Shown: positions 49,887-59,068, counted from the stretch's first letter. The stretch is 64,000 bases of DNA from Verrucomicrobiota bacterium (GCA_021325145.1 JAJPHR010000051.1:62001-126000), one strand, 5' to 3'. Translations and numbers: made by a program. The notes: a model not told the origin generated them from the letters alone.

Positions 49887-51946
49887 TATGGTATCTCCGC
49901 CAAAGTGCCAAGTTTCCGCGTTCGTTTTTGTTCCCGCTGTTGTTCCCGCTGGAGGATGGTTTGATAGATCCGATGCACGATCGGCACACAGGTCTTTCCG
50001 CCGGATCGGCCGCCTTCAACCATCGCCACTACAACATACCGGGGATTCTCGTATGGCGCGAAGGAGACGAACCAGGTGTCTTTGGCCTGTTGCTCTTTGT
50101 GGCCGTTCTTTTCCACCTCGGCGGTGCCGGTCTTGCCGGCGATGGCGAACCCCGGGATGTCCGTTTCGTGCCCGGTGCCTTCGGGAGATTCCACGTCCTT
50201 GCGCATGGCATGGCGAACGATTTGCAAGCTGTGCTGGCTGACACCCAGCGTGTCCCGCACCTCGCCACCGGGGAAGGTTTGCGTGGCTTCAGTGGTTCCA
50301 TAAGCTTCGACTCGGGAGATCAGCCGCGGCTTCAGCACTTTGCCTCCGTTCGCCACCGCCGCCACCATCACCGCCATCTGCAAGGGCGTCACGGCGACTT
50401 GTCCCTGGCCGATGCTCAAATACGCCGTTTCCACCGGGTACCAACTCGACGACGAAATGTCCCGGTGGCTCGGCAAATGTCCAGGCGCTTCCTGGCCGCG
50501 AATCAGCCCGGTTCGTTCACCCAGGTGCAAGCGTTGTCCCAGCGCGATAATCCGCGGCAACACTCCCGGCTTGAGGCCGTTCGTGATGAAGTATGGATTC
50601 GATGATTTCGCGAGGGCCCGGTCAAAATCAAATTCCCCGGCGCCCGCCGTATCACCGATGGGCTTCGCCAAACCTCGCATGGGGAAATAGCCTTCGCTGT
50701 GGAAAATTTCCGTTGGGTGAAGCGTGCCGGCTTCCAGGCCCGCCAGACCCACCACGATTTTGAAGATCGATCCCGGCGCATAGTTCTCCTGCATGGCCCG
50801 GTTGATCTGCGGCCGCGAATTGGTGTTTCCCAAATAATCCAGATACTCCCGATCCGCGGTCTGGGCGGCAGGGTCAGCATGCCGCACGGCATAAAAATTG
50901 GGATTGAAAGTCGGCGCGGAAGCCATCGCCAGAATGTCCCCGTTTTGCGCATCCATCACCACCACTGCGCCGCGCACGTTCGCCTGCGCTTGGGCAAGGG
51001 CGCTCTCCGCTTCCTTCTGAATGTCGCGGTCAATCGTGAGCACCACATTCTTCCCGGGCTCGACCGGCGCCCAGACGGTTTCGCGCTGCCGGTAACCCAG
51101 ATTGTTGACCAAAACGGATTTTCCGCCGGCCGTGCCGCGCAAATCCTTGTCCATCACTTTTTCAATGCCCGACAGCCCGAGATAATCATCGAGGCGGTAA
51201 TTGTATTCCGCCGGCTCGCCCTCACTCGAATCACTGTTGTGAATGACATAGCCGAGCAAATGCGCGGCCAAAGTGCCATTGGGATAATTGCGCACCGATT
51301 GAATGTCCAAATCCATCCCTGGCGTGTGCATCGACTGTTCTTCGAACCGGCAAACTTTCTCGGCGTCCAGGTTGGCAATCACCGGCATGGGCAGCACGCG
51401 GAATTTCTCGTAGCGCTTCTCAAAATCCTTCAGCTCGAACGAAATCGGATTTCCGAGCCGCGAGGCCAGCTCGGCCACGATGTTGCTGCTGACCGCGTAG
51501 CGCGCCTGGTCCTGGAGCTGCAATTTCATGCTCTCGGAAACGGCAAACTCACGGTCGAACTGCTTTTGTTCCTGCCGCGTTAAACTGTGATTGAGCTTCT
51601 TCTTCGCCTCGGCCTTTTGTCGCGCGAGATTGGCCCGGAGATGGGCCAGTGCATTCGTGTAGTTCGATTGGAACGTCCGCGTGAGATCTTCCAGATACAA
51701 ATCCACATTGTAGCTGGGCCGGTTTTCCGCCAAGACGCGCCCGTCGCGATCCAGGATGTTCCCGCGCACCGCCGGGATTCGCACGGTGCGGATGGATTGC
51801 GTCTCAAGCTTGTCCTTATAGTAATTTGCCGAAACGACCTGCACCCACCAGAGGCCGGCCAGGAGCACGACCATGCCGCCCGCGACCACGATCGCGAGAA
51901 ACCGCAGTTGCGGGTCATCTTTTTTTAGTTGGTCAAAAATCAGCAT
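49886..51946 (-). CDS. mrdA: Penicillin-binding protein 2 (elongation transpeptidase)
   Basis: A 686-residue class B PBP. One N-terminal membrane helix (LRFLAIVVAGGMVVLLAGLW) is followed by a pedestal domain and the transpeptidase: SxxK is APGSIFKIVVG, SxN is ALAKSSNPYF, KTG is IAGKTGTAEV. The long pedestal segment has extra Lys/Gln-rich helix (LARQKAEAKKKLNHSLTRQE) that makes it longer than E. coli PBP2 (633). The start at 51946 (MLIFDQLKKDD) is preferred over 51997, which would overlap mreD by 50 bases. It is coupled to rodA. Confidence 0.96.
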   Translation of the reverse strand: MLIFDQLKKDDPQLRFLAIVVAGGMVVLLAGLWWVQVVSANYYKDKLETQSIRTVRIPAVRGNILDRDGRVLAENRPSYNVDLYLEDLTRTFQSNYTNALAHLRANLARQKAEAKKKLNHSLTRQEQKQFDREFAVSESMKLQLQDQARYAVSSNIVAELASRLGNPISFELKDFEKRYEKFRVLPMPVIANLDAEKVCRFEEQSMHTPGMDLDIQSVRNYPNGTLAAHLLGYVIHNSDSSEGEPAEYNYRLDDYLGLSGIEKVMDKDLRGTAGGKSVLVNNLGYRQRETVWAPVEPGKNVVLTIDRDIQKEAESALAQAQANVRGAVVVMDAQNGDILAMASAPTFNPNFYAVRHADPAAQTADREYLDYLGNTNSRPQINRAMQENYAPGSIFKIVVGLAGLEAGTLHPTEIFHSEGYFPMRGLAKPIGDTAGAGEFDFDRALAKSSNPYFITNGLKPGVLPRIIALGQRLHLGERTGLIRGQEAPGHLPSHRDISSSSWYPVETAYLSIGQGQVAVTPLQMAVMVAAVANGGKVLKPRLISRVEAYGTTEATQTFPGGEVRDTLGVSQHSLQIVRHAMRKDVESPEGTGHETDIPGFAIAGKTGTAEVEKNGHKEQQAKDTWFVSFAPYENPRYVVVAMVEGGRSGGKTCVPIVHRIYQTILQREQQREQKRTRKLGTLAEIP

Positions 51947-51947
51947 G

Positions 51948-52499
51948 TTACGAACGTCCGCGGCGAATCTCGCGGTCAGGTCGAAAACTGGTTTCAAATA
52001 CCGGCCGGTAGCTCAAAGCGCGATCCAGCCAGTCGAACAGGCGGAAGATGACCGGCGCGGCCAGTCCGCCGCCCAAAGTCATCACCAGCCATTGCCAGAG
52101 CGAACCCCAGAAGATCAGCGGCTTGTGGCCGAGCGTCAGCAATAAGATCACCGTGGCCACGGGCACAACCGCGCTTGCCGCCAAACCCAAAACGTAGTGC
52201 GCAAACAGTTGGTCCCTCAATATCAACTCGCGCCGCCCATGAATCAACAACCCAACCATCAGCAGCGGAAGAATGCTGATGCCCAGCGGATTGGCCGAAA
52301 GCGAGTCGAACCACAATCCGCCCGCCACCGCGAGCACGGTCACGAAGGCCAGGCTGCAAGTCAGTGCCGCATAGACCATCAACGCAGGCAGCAGATCGAT
52401 CTGCGCGCCGAACCAGTTCCTGAACCCATCGAACGACGATTCCAAATAGACGGCCACCATCGCCGCCAGGAAAATCAGAATGCGCATCAACCAGTTCAT
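51948..52499 (-). CDS. mreD: Rod shape-determining protein MreD
   Basis: A 183-residue inner membrane protein with five to six helices (WLMRILIFLAAMVAVYLESS, LPALMVYAALTCSLAFVTVL, YVLGLAASAVVPVATVILLL, WLVMTLGGGLAAPVIFRLFD). The segment GLWFDSLSANPLGISILPLL matches the MreD signature (G...D...GxxxL). It couples MreB/MreC to the elongation synthases. One base separates it from the mrdA start. A hairpin repeat lies just upstream, between it and mreC. Confidence 0.93.
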   Translation of the reverse strand: MNWLMRILIFLAAMVAVYLESSFDGFRNWFGAQIDLLPALMVYAALTCSLAFVTVLAVAGGLWFDSLSANPLGISILPLLMVGLLIHGRRELILRDQLFAHYVLGLAASAVVPVATVILLLTLGHKPLIFWGSLWQWLVMTLGGGLAAPVIFRLFDWLDRALSYRPVFETSFRPDREIRRGRS

Positions 52500-52530
52500 G
52501 TGTTGGAGGTCCTCAGTAAATTCCCGGAAG

Positions 52531-52600
52531 CGGCGGGCAGGGGACTGGCCGCCCTGCCCACAACCTGGGTGGGGCGTGCACTTTGTGCGCGCCGCCGCAT
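52531..52600. repeat. Long-hairpin interspersed repeat, copy 3, inside the mre operon
   Basis: GGCGGGCAGGGGACTGGCCG, then CCCTGCCCAC, with the opposing half GGGTGGGGCGTGCACTTTGT, then GCGCGCCGCC. The two halves pair as in the copies at 33760, 36766 and 56803. It occupies the only sizeable gap (136 bases) between mreC and mreD. Confidence 0.65.
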
Positions 52601-52635
52601 GCCCAACGCGAAAATATTTATGAGGTCATGTTTAG

Positions 52636-53442
52636 TCATTGCACCACCACCCATACCTCTTCCAGCGACCCGAGGTTTGCCGCCAACTTGACCCGCCCTT
52701 CGGCTCGCAGTCCAAACTCGACTGGATGCGCTTCTTCAGCGATTTGCCCGATGGGAATGCCCTTGGGAAAAATTGCCCCCAACCCGCTTGTGACCACCGT
52801 CTGGCCTGGCTTGGAAATGCTGCTGCTTGAAAAATAACTCAGCGCCACCAGCGAAGTGTCGAACAACCCGGCGCTGCTCGTGATGATCCCAATCTCCCCT
52901 GTCTTCTCGACCAGCGCCGACACTTTGCATGTGGGGTTGCCGATCAACTCCACCTTGGAAGTCGCGGGTGTCACCTCGGAAAGGCGACCCACCAACCCAT
53001 CGGCGGTGCGCACCGCCAAGTCGGGCCGCATGCCGTCCCGCGAGCCGAGGTCAATGACAATCGACTGCCACCAATTGGCCGGGTCGCGCCCAATGACGCG
53101 GGCGAACTTGAGGGTCACCGGCGCCTGCCGGGACCGGCCGATGAACTGGCGCAATTGGTCGTTCTCGCGTTCCAGCGTGGCTGCCTTCATTGCCTGGATT
53201 TGCAACCATTGGTTCGTGCGGCGGAGTTCGTCGTTCTGCCGTTCCAGTTCCTTGCGGGATGTGGTGGCCGCGCCGGCTTCCCGCGTGAGTTGGCGCGCGG
53301 TGCGGTCGATGCCGAAGATGGGGAGGAAGGTGCTTGCGATGACCAGCTTGATGCGTCCAGCCGTGCGCGTCGGTAGATTCAACAGAATTACCGTCAACAA
53401 CCCGACCAGCCCCAAGGCTATATAGTGCGGCCTTCTAAGCAT
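52636..53442 (-). CDS. mreC: Rod shape-determining protein MreC
   Basis: A 268-residue protein: one N-terminal membrane helix (YIALGLVGLLTVILLNLPT), a coiled coil of about residues 55-105 (KELERQNDELRRTNQWLQIQ), then two beta-domains (VIGRDPANWWQSIVIDLGSR, GLVGRLSEVTPATSKVELIG, TVVTSGLGAIFPKGIPIGQI). The last block is the diagnostic MreC C-terminal signature. It connects the cytoplasmic MreB filament with PBP2. It lies 41 bases after mreB. Confidence 0.95.
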   Translation of the reverse strand: MLRRPHYIALGLVGLLTVILLNLPTRTAGRIKLVIASTFLPIFGIDRTARQLTREAGAATTSRKELERQNDELRRTNQWLQIQAMKAATLERENDQLRQFIGRSRQAPVTLKFARVIGRDPANWWQSIVIDLGSRDGMRPDLAVRTADGLVGRLSEVTPATSKVELIGNPTCKVSALVEKTGEIGIITSSAGLFDTSLVALSYFSSSSISKPGQTVVTSGLGAIFPKGIPIGQIAEEAHPVEFGLRAEGRVKLAANLGSLEEVWVVVQ

Positions 53443-53483
53443 GCTTCACCCGGCAAAATATTCCGGGCGAACGCAGCGGTCTA

Positions 53484-54512
53484 TCAACTCTTGGAATTCG
53501 TGGACACCTGTTTCAAGAATTGGAGTTCCTGTAATACCCGCCCCGTGCCTTCAGCCACGGCGCTCAGCGGATCATCGGCAATGTGCACCGGCAACCCGGT
53601 TTCCTCGGCCACCAAACGGTCGATTCCGCGCAATAGCGCGCCCCCGCCGGCCATGACCAGCCCGCGATCCACCAAATCGGCGGACAATTCGGGCGGGCAT
53701 CGTTCCAGGGTAATGCGGACGGACTCCAAAATACTTGAAAGCGGCTCCTGCAAAGCCTCGCGTATCTCTTCCGAGCGAATGGTCAGGGTTTTCGGCAACC
53801 CCGCGCTCAGATCGCGGCCTTTGACTTCCATGGTCAATTCCTGCTCCAGCGGAAAAGCCGATCCAATCCGGATCTTGATCTCCTCCGCCGTGCGTTCGCC
53901 TATCATCAAGTTGTAGGCACGTTTCATGTGCGCGACGATGGTCTCGTCAAATTCGTCTCCGCCTACCCTCAGGCTGCGGCTGAAGACGATACCGGCCAGG
54001 GAAATAATTGCTATTTCACAAGTACCCCCGCCGATGTCCACGATCATGTTGCCCGCCGGTTCGTGAACCGGCAGTCCCACCCCGATGGCCGAAGCCATCG
54101 GTTGTTCGATGAGATAAACTTCGCGTGCCCCGGCGTGCGTGGCCGAGTCCTTTACCGCCCGTTTTTCCACTTCGGTGATCCCCGAAGGGACCGCCACGAC
54201 CACCCGCGGAGCAATCAGCTTGCGGTGATGAACCTTCTGAATGAAATGGCGCAGCATCGCTTCGGTTATTTCGAAGTCGGCAATGACGCCATCTTTCATG
54301 GGCCGAATGGCCACAATATTACCCGGGGTGCGGCCCAACATGCGTTTGGCTTCGTCGCCAACCGCCAGTACGTTGGTGGTTCCCGCTTGAATCGCGACCA
54401 CGGATGGTTCGCGCAGTACAATCCCTCGGTCACGCACATAAACGAGGGAATTTGCAGTACCCAGGTCAATTCCAATGTCGTTGGAAAACAGGCTTTTAAG
54501 TTGCGCTAACAT
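53484..54512 (-). CDS. mreB: Rod shape-determining actin-like protein MreB
   Basis: A 342-residue bacterial actin that organises cell elongation. ATP-binding blocks: [20 protein letters not shown] (phosphate 1), [40 protein letters not shown] (phosphate 2) and [19 protein letters not shown] (adenosine). The start at 54512 ([14 protein letters not shown]) is standard for the family; a 73-residue longer frame up to 54731 is translated repeat DNA and is rejected. It is the first gene of mreB-mreC-mreD-mrdA-rodA-rng. Promoter probably overlaps the compound repeat. Confidence 0.97.
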   Translation of the reverse strand: MLAQLKSLFSNDIGIDLGTANSLVYVRDRGIVLREPSVVAIQAGTTNVLAVGDEAKRMLGRTPGNIVAIRPMKDGVIADFEITEAMLRHFIQKVHHRKLIAPRVVVAVPSGITEVEKRAVKDSATHAGAREVYLIEQPMASAIGVGLPVHEPAGNMIVDIGGGTCEIAIISLAGIVFSRSLRVGGDEFDETIVAHMKRAYNLMIGERTAEEIKIRIGSAFPLEQELTMEVKGRDLSAGLPKTLTIRSEEIREALQEPLSSILESVRITLERCPPELSADLVDRGLVMAGGGALLRGIDRLVAEETGLPVHIADDPLSAVAEGTGRVLQELQFLKQVSTNSKS

Positions 54513-54641
54513 GAATGCGTGCCTAACAAGCCGCCAAAGTAAAAGCCCGCCCGCCCCCCGGTCAAGACTATTAGCGCTATTCATCAATTCTTCCAAACCT
54601 CTCCCCGCCAGCCACGTTAAGGTTAACGGCAATTGTCCTTT

Positions 54642-54790
54642 CCAATCGTGCTCGTCTTCATCGATGATATTCCCCCTGCAAAGGGACCGAGGACGAGGAC
54701 GAGCACGACGACGAGCACGAGGTCGGGGCATTTATTGGAGCTTGGAGTTTTTCTGATGCTTGGATCTTGGTGCTTGGTGTTTAACACTTG
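54642..54790 (+). repeat. Compound repeat: CTCGTC hairpin plus CTTGGNG heptads, copy 2
   Basis: Module 1 (54642-54717): ATCGTGCTCGTCTTCATCG, a TTCCCCC...GGGACC centre, then GAGGACGAGGACGAGCACGA. Module 2 (54734-54790): GGAGCTTGGAGTTTTTCTGA followed by TGCTTGGATCTTGGTGCTTG. Order and orientation match copy 1 at 31944. It sits in the divergent gap between mreB and a glycosyltransferase. Confidence 0.75.
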
Positions 54791-54847
54791 GCCCTCCTTT
54801 GCTCCTTTCCCTGCCATCCTCAATCCTCTAACTTCATTTTGCGAACC

Positions 54848-55525
54848 ATGGATTGGTCCTTACAATGCGCCGCCATCATCCCGTGCCTCAATGAGGCCGC
54901 CACCATTCCCACGCTCGTCGCCGCTGTCCGCCGCCACCTTCCCTCGGTCATCGTCGTTGATGACGCCTCCACCGACGATACCCCGCGCCTCGCGGCACAG
55001 GCTGGCGCCGACGTCATCCACCAACCGCAATCCTCCGGCAAAGGCACCGCTCTCATCGCCGGATGGGAACGCGCCCTCGAACGCGGCTTCTCCTGGGCCC
55101 TCACCCTCGACGGCGACGGTCAGCATTCACCCGACGACATTCCCGCCTTTCTCGACGAGGCCAACACTGGCCGCGCCGACCTCATCGTCGGCAACCGCAT
55201 GTCCAACCCCGCCCGGATGCCCTGGCTGCGTCGCCGTGTGAACCAATGGATGAGCCTTCGCCTCTCCGAAGCCGCTGGTCAATGGCTGCCCGATTCCCAA
55301 TGCGGCTTCCGTCTCCTCCGCCTTGATCCTCTCTGCCAGCTTGACCTCCGCACCACCCACTTTGAAATCGAGTCCGAGATGCTCCTGGCTTTTGTCCGCG
55401 CCGGTTACTCGGTGAAGTTCGTTCCCATTCAGGTGATTTACCGGAACGAGCGCAGCAAGATTCACCCCTTGCGCGACTCCATCCGCTGGTTCCGCTGGTG
55501 GCTCCATGCTCGCCGTCGCCGGTGA
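54848..55525 (+). CDS. Glycosyltransferase family 2 protein
   Basis: A 225-residue GT-A fold glycosyltransferase of the dolichol-phosphate-mannose synthase-like branch. Start MDWSLQCAAIIPCLNEAATI, nucleotide-binding VIVVDDASTDDTPRLAAQAG, DxD-type metal site LTLDGDGQHSPDDIPAF, acceptor region QWLPDSQCGFRLLRLDPL. No membrane helix follows, unlike many polyprenol-phosphate sugar transferases. A 20-codon longer frame from 54788 crosses repeat DNA and is rejected. Its sugar and acceptor are not known. It may feed surface glycan synthesis with the genes at 60-63 kb. Confidence 0.9.
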   Translation: MDWSLQCAAIIPCLNEAATIPTLVAAVRRHLPSVIVVDDASTDDTPRLAAQAGADVIHQPQSSGKGTALIAGWERALERGFSWALTLDGDGQHSPDDIPAFLDEANTGRADLIVGNRMSNPARMPWLRRRVNQWMSLRLSEAAGQWLPDSQCGFRLLRLDPLCQLDLRTTHFEIESEMLLAFVRAGYSVKFVPIQVIYRNERSKIHPLRDSIRWFRWWLHARRRR

Positions 55526-55997
55526 TCCTTCCTTCGTCTCCGTTCCTGGTTCCACAAGATGCCAGATTAGTGCAACATAACACTACACAGTTATTAACAT
55601 TATTTAACAGTTAACGCCACCAAGCTTTCCGGAGGAGCGCGGATCTGTGATCCGCAGCCAGCCTTCGCTCGAAAACGGCCCCGGATTCGTTGCAATCTTC
55701 TACCGCGTCGGCCTTCAGTAGATTTACGGAACGATCCTCTGGCCCAAACATTTTTATAACCAGCGTTCTTCAAAGGCGCTCGAAAGTCGCCCGGATTCCG
55801 CAAAAATCCGGATGCGAATGGGAAATACTCCCCACCAGTTTTTGCGAGATTATTTGATTGCCTCGTGCTAAATTTTCGTCGAACTAAAAAGTGGCTGACC
55901 TGTAATTGAGGACAATGACTATACAATTAAACTTAGGCGAAAACCTTTGCGCGCGCAGGTGCTTGAGTGTCCTCTTTACCCTTCACCAAGGAGACGT
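55526..55997. other. Gap upstream of the Gly-rich exported protein
   Basis: About 470 bases. AT-rich sequence near 55580-55620 (TTATTAACATTATTTAACAG) and 55900-55940 could contain promoters. No open gene, repeat core or structured RNA was recognised by eye. Confidence 0.45.
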
Positions 55998-56696
55998 ATG
56001 AAAAGAATTATTCTCGTATTAATCGGGCTTGGGCTTTGCGTCCAGGCCAGGAGCGAAAGCCTGTCCACCACGGATGGGATCACCTACAACAACATCACCA
56101 CGCAACGTGCCGATCCCGACGGCGTGTATATTGAATACACACTTCCCGGCGGTGGCCTCGGCATGTCCAAGATCAAATTCTCCCGCCTCTCATCGGACCA
56201 GCAAAAACAATTTGGCTATGACGCGAACAAGGCCAGGGATTTTGAGGCCAAAGTCGCCAAGGCGGAGGAGGATTTCCGGCAGGACTCCATTCGTCGGGAA
56301 CAAACCGCCCAGGCGCAAAGAGTAGTCGAACAAAACCGGGAGGATCAGCAGGCGCAAGTGGTTAACGACCGAATCATGGCCCTGGCCCAATTAAAACAGG
56401 CGGAAGCCGACCTCGCGCGCGCCACCGGTGACAACGGCGGCTACGGCGGCGGTTTTTCCCTGGGAGGTGGATACGGATATGGACTGATTGCACTGCCCGA
56501 ACTCGGCAATGGTCGCGGCTTTGGAAAAGATCTTGGCTTTGGCTTCGGTCGCAATGCCGGAAATGATTTTGGTTTAGGGTTTCGTCACGAGCTGCTTGGC
56601 CAGGGCGTTCATCGTCCCGGGCACTACCCCGTTGACAATCCCTCGCTTCGCAATACCCAACGCGGGGCCAACGAACTGGGATTGCCACGTCGTTAA
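55998..56696 (+). CDS. Exported glycine-rich protein of unknown function
   Basis: A 232-residue protein starting at the ATG 55998, which follows a strong ribosome site (AAGGAGACGT). The N-terminus (MKRIILVLIGLGLCVQARS) is a signal peptide. Residues about 24-75 match the small beta domain also seen at the N-terminus of the protein at 29348-30334 (YNNITTQRADPDGVYIEYTL and GMSKIKFSRLSSDQQKQFGY). A charged helical part (FEAKVAKAEEDFRQDSIRRE) follows, then a Gly/Phe/Tyr-rich region (GYGGGFSLGGGYGYG). The Gly-rich part may form fibres or be disordered. Function is unknown. Confidence 0.75.
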   Translation: MKRIILVLIGLGLCVQARSESLSTTDGITYNNITTQRADPDGVYIEYTLPGGGLGMSKIKFSRLSSDQQKQFGYDANKARDFEAKVAKAEEDFRQDSIRREQTAQAQRVVEQNREDQQAQVVNDRIMALAQLKQAEADLARATGDNGGYGGGFSLGGGYGYGLIALPELGNGRGFGKDLGFGFGRNAGNDFGLGFRHELLGQGVHRPGHYPVDNPSLRNTQRGANELGLPRR

Positions 56697-56802
56697 CCCC
56701 GCAGATCTTTTGGCCCAAGAGTGGGGACGTCTTCGTCCCCACTTCTGCTTCAATTGGCCGCTTGTGGCACAAAAACATGCCCGCTCCAGGACAGGATAGT
56801 TC

Positions 56803-56965
56803 CCTGTTCGGTTGGACCTGCTCACGGGCCCTGAACGGTTTTATGATACACGCGTCATTAATGAATGCACCTGGGGCCTGCGGAGGCGCGCACAGGAGTG
56901 CGCGCCCTACCGGCACACGGTGGTAGGGCGGGCACTCCTGTGCACGCCGTCCCCCGAAACGATTT
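56803..56965. repeat. Long-hairpin interspersed repeat, copy 4 (full length)
   Basis: Contains the 17-mer GGACCTGCTCACGGGCC (56814-56830), CGTCATTAATGAATGCACC, then a near-perfect 27-bp stem: left arm 56885-56911 and right arm 56922-56948, loop 56912-56921. The stem begins GGCGCGCACAGGAGTGCG and its complement ends CACTCCTGTGCACGCC. It lies 85 bases before the E1 alpha start. Confidence 0.8.
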
Positions 56966-57050
56966 AGGGCGTTCCGAATGGGCGGACCCCTCCTCACCTC
57001 CAAGTTTTTGAATTGCACGCCAAACCGGAACGGGGCTTAATACCCCCCGC

Positions 57051-58091
57051 ATGGTCCAAACGGTTGTCGCTCGCGGGACGGTTCCGGAGTCATCCTCTTT
57101 TCGCGACACATACCTGAAAGCTTATCGGGGTATGTTGCTCGCGCGCATCCTGGATGACAAGTTAGCCAGCCTGTATCGCGGCGGGAAAATCCACGGTGGC
57201 GTTTTCCTGGGGCGCGGGCAGGAGGCCCTCAGTGTCTCGATCGGGCTTTCGCTTCGTAAACAGGACATTTTCGCGCCCTTGATTCGCGATGCCGCTGGCC
57301 GGCTCGCATTCGGCGAGACGGTCCTGGATGCCGTCCGCACCTACATGGGTTCGCCGCTCGGTCCCATGCGCGCGCGCGACGGCAACGTCCATCGCGGCAA
57401 ACCGCGCGAAGGACTCTTCGTCATGATCAGCCATTTGGGCGCCATGATTTCAATGGTCAACGGCGCATTGTTGGCGCATCGCTTCAAAGGAATTACCGGA
57501 ACCGTTGGCGTGGCCTCTTTGGGCGAAGGCGGCACGTCCACGGGTGCTTTTCATGAAGCATTGAACCAGGCCGCGGTGGAACGCCTGCCACTCGTGCTGG
57601 TCGTGGCCAATAACGAATACGCCTATTCCACTCCCACCTCGCGCCAATTTGCCTGCCGCGATTTGGTGGACAAGGCCATCGGTTACGGAATCAAGGGCCA
57701 CGATGTCGAGGGCAACGACCTCGACGCGTGCCTCCGATTGCTGCAGGACGCGGTGGACAGGGCGCGCAACGGTCAAGGGCCGCAATTGGTTGTGGCCCGG
57801 TTGCTCCGGCTCTGCGGCCATGGCGAACACGACATGGCGGATTATGTCGATCCCCGCCTGAAATCCGCCACGCATGGCCGGGATTGCCTCAAGGTGGCCG
57901 AGGAACAGATTTTGCAACAGGGCTGGACGGATCGTTCCTGCCTGGAAACCTGGCGCAACGAGGCCATCCACAAAGTCGAGGAAGCCGTTGCCATCGTCCA
58001 GCGCGAACCGGCGCCTGATCCGTATCGCGAGAACTGGTGCGCGCTGGCTTCGAAGCACCTGAGCGAAGGCTTTAGCGGGACCGGCGCATGA
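57051..58091 (+). CDS. 2-oxoacid (pyruvate-type) dehydrogenase E1 component, alpha subunit
   Basis: A 346-residue thiamine-diphosphate enzyme subunit. The ThDP motif is VASLGEGGTSTGAFHEAL ending in VVANNEYAYSTPTSRQ (GEG...NN). N-terminal FLGRGQEALSVSIGLSL and the block MISHLGAMISMVNGALLAHR fit the alpha subunit of pyruvate, acetoin or branched-chain dehydrogenase complexes. It decarboxylates the 2-oxoacid with the beta subunit encoded next, overlapping by four bases. Substrate choice is not clear from the motifs alone. Confidence 0.93.
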   Translation: MVQTVVARGTVPESSSFRDTYLKAYRGMLLARILDDKLASLYRGGKIHGGVFLGRGQEALSVSIGLSLRKQDIFAPLIRDAAGRLAFGETVLDAVRTYMGSPLGPMRARDGNVHRGKPREGLFVMISHLGAMISMVNGALLAHRFKGITGTVGVASLGEGGTSTGAFHEALNQAAVERLPLVLVVANNEYAYSTPTSRQFACRDLVDKAIGYGIKGHDVEGNDLDACLRLLQDAVDRARNGQGPQLVVARLLRLCGHGEHDMADYVDPRLKSATHGRDCLKVAEEQILQQGWTDRSCLETWRNEAIHKVEEAVAIVQREPAPDPYRENWCALASKHLSEGFSGTGA

Positions 58092-59053
58092 GCATCACCT
58101 ATCTCGAAGCGATTCGCGAAGCCCAGGCCAAGGCGCTGGCGGATGATCCGCGCGTGTACATTTACGGCCAGGATGTCGGCGCTTTTGGCGGCGCGTTCAA
58201 GGCCACTAAAAACCTCGCGCAGGAATTTCCGGGCCGCGTGATCGATGCGCCCATCAGCGAAGACGCCATCGTGGGCTCGGCGGTCGGGGCGGCAATTGAA
58301 GGCATGCGTCCGATCATCGAGATGCAGTTCGCCGATTTTTCCACCACCGGTTTCAATCAGATTGTGAATCAGGCGGCGACGCTGTTCTGGCGCACGAACG
58401 TTCCCTGTCCGATCACCATCCGTTTGCCCAGCGGCGGCACTTCGGGCACCGGACCGTTTCACAGCCAAAGCCTGGAGGCCATTTACGCCCACTATCCCGG
58501 CTTGGTGGTGATGACGCCCGCGACCGTTGAAGATGCTTACAGCATGCTGCTCGAAGCCGTGGTGATCGATGACCCCGTAATTTTTTGCGAACACAAGCTG
58601 CTCTATTATCACCTCAAGGCCGAGAAACTGCCGACCGAAGCCTTGCCCACCGGCAAGGCGCGCATCGCCCGCCCGGGCCGCGACATGACGCTCGTGGCCT
58701 ACAGCGCCATGGTGCACGAGGCGCTGGCCGTGGCTGAGGAACTCGCGCTGGAAGGCTCCGAGGTGGAAGTGGTCGATTTGCGGTCCATCAAACCTTTGGA
58801 TACGGATACCGTCATGGCCTCCGTGGCGCGGACCGGGCGATTGCTCTGCGTGGGTGAATCATGGCCGTGGGGCGGCGTCACCGCGGAGGTAATAGCGCGC
58901 GTCAGCAGCGAGGGTTTCGGGTTGCTCGATGTCCCACCGCAACGGCTCAATGCCAAGGACACACCCGTGCCATATCATCCCAGCCTTTGGGCGGCGCACC
59001 GGCCCACGGCGCGGAGCATTGCGGCGGCCGCAAGGAAATTACTCCGCATGTGA
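58088..59053 (+). CDS. 2-oxoacid dehydrogenase E1 component, beta subunit
   Basis: A 321-residue transketolase-like beta subunit. Blocks are YLEAIREAQAKALADDPRVY, YGQDVGAFGGAFKATKNLAQ, PISEDAIVGSAVGAAIEGMR, DFSTTGFNQIVNQAATLFWR and the C-terminal transketolase domain EGSEVEVVDLRSIKPLDTD. Glu28-type region (DVGAFGG) contacts ThDP. The ATGA overlap couples it to the alpha subunit. A heptad inverted repeat lies between it and E2. Confidence 0.94.
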   Translation: MSITYLEAIREAQAKALADDPRVYIYGQDVGAFGGAFKATKNLAQEFPGRVIDAPISEDAIVGSAVGAAIEGMRPIIEMQFADFSTTGFNQIVNQAATLFWRTNVPCPITIRLPSGGTSGTGPFHSQSLEAIYAHYPGLVVMTPATVEDAYSMLLEAVVIDDPVIFCEHKLLYYHLKAEKLPTEALPTGKARIARPGRDMTLVAYSAMVHEALAVAEELALEGSEVEVVDLRSIKPLDTDTVMASVARTGRLLCVGESWPWGGVTAEVIARVSSEGFGLLDVPPQRLNAKDTPVPYHPSLWAAHRPTARSIAAAARKLLRM

Positions 59054-59068
59054 AAGTCCTGTGGAAAC

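Noticed and set aside
54513-54731. 73-residue N-terminal extension of MreB
   Set aside because: It translates repeat DNA into Arg-rich sequence; the family start at 54512 is clear.
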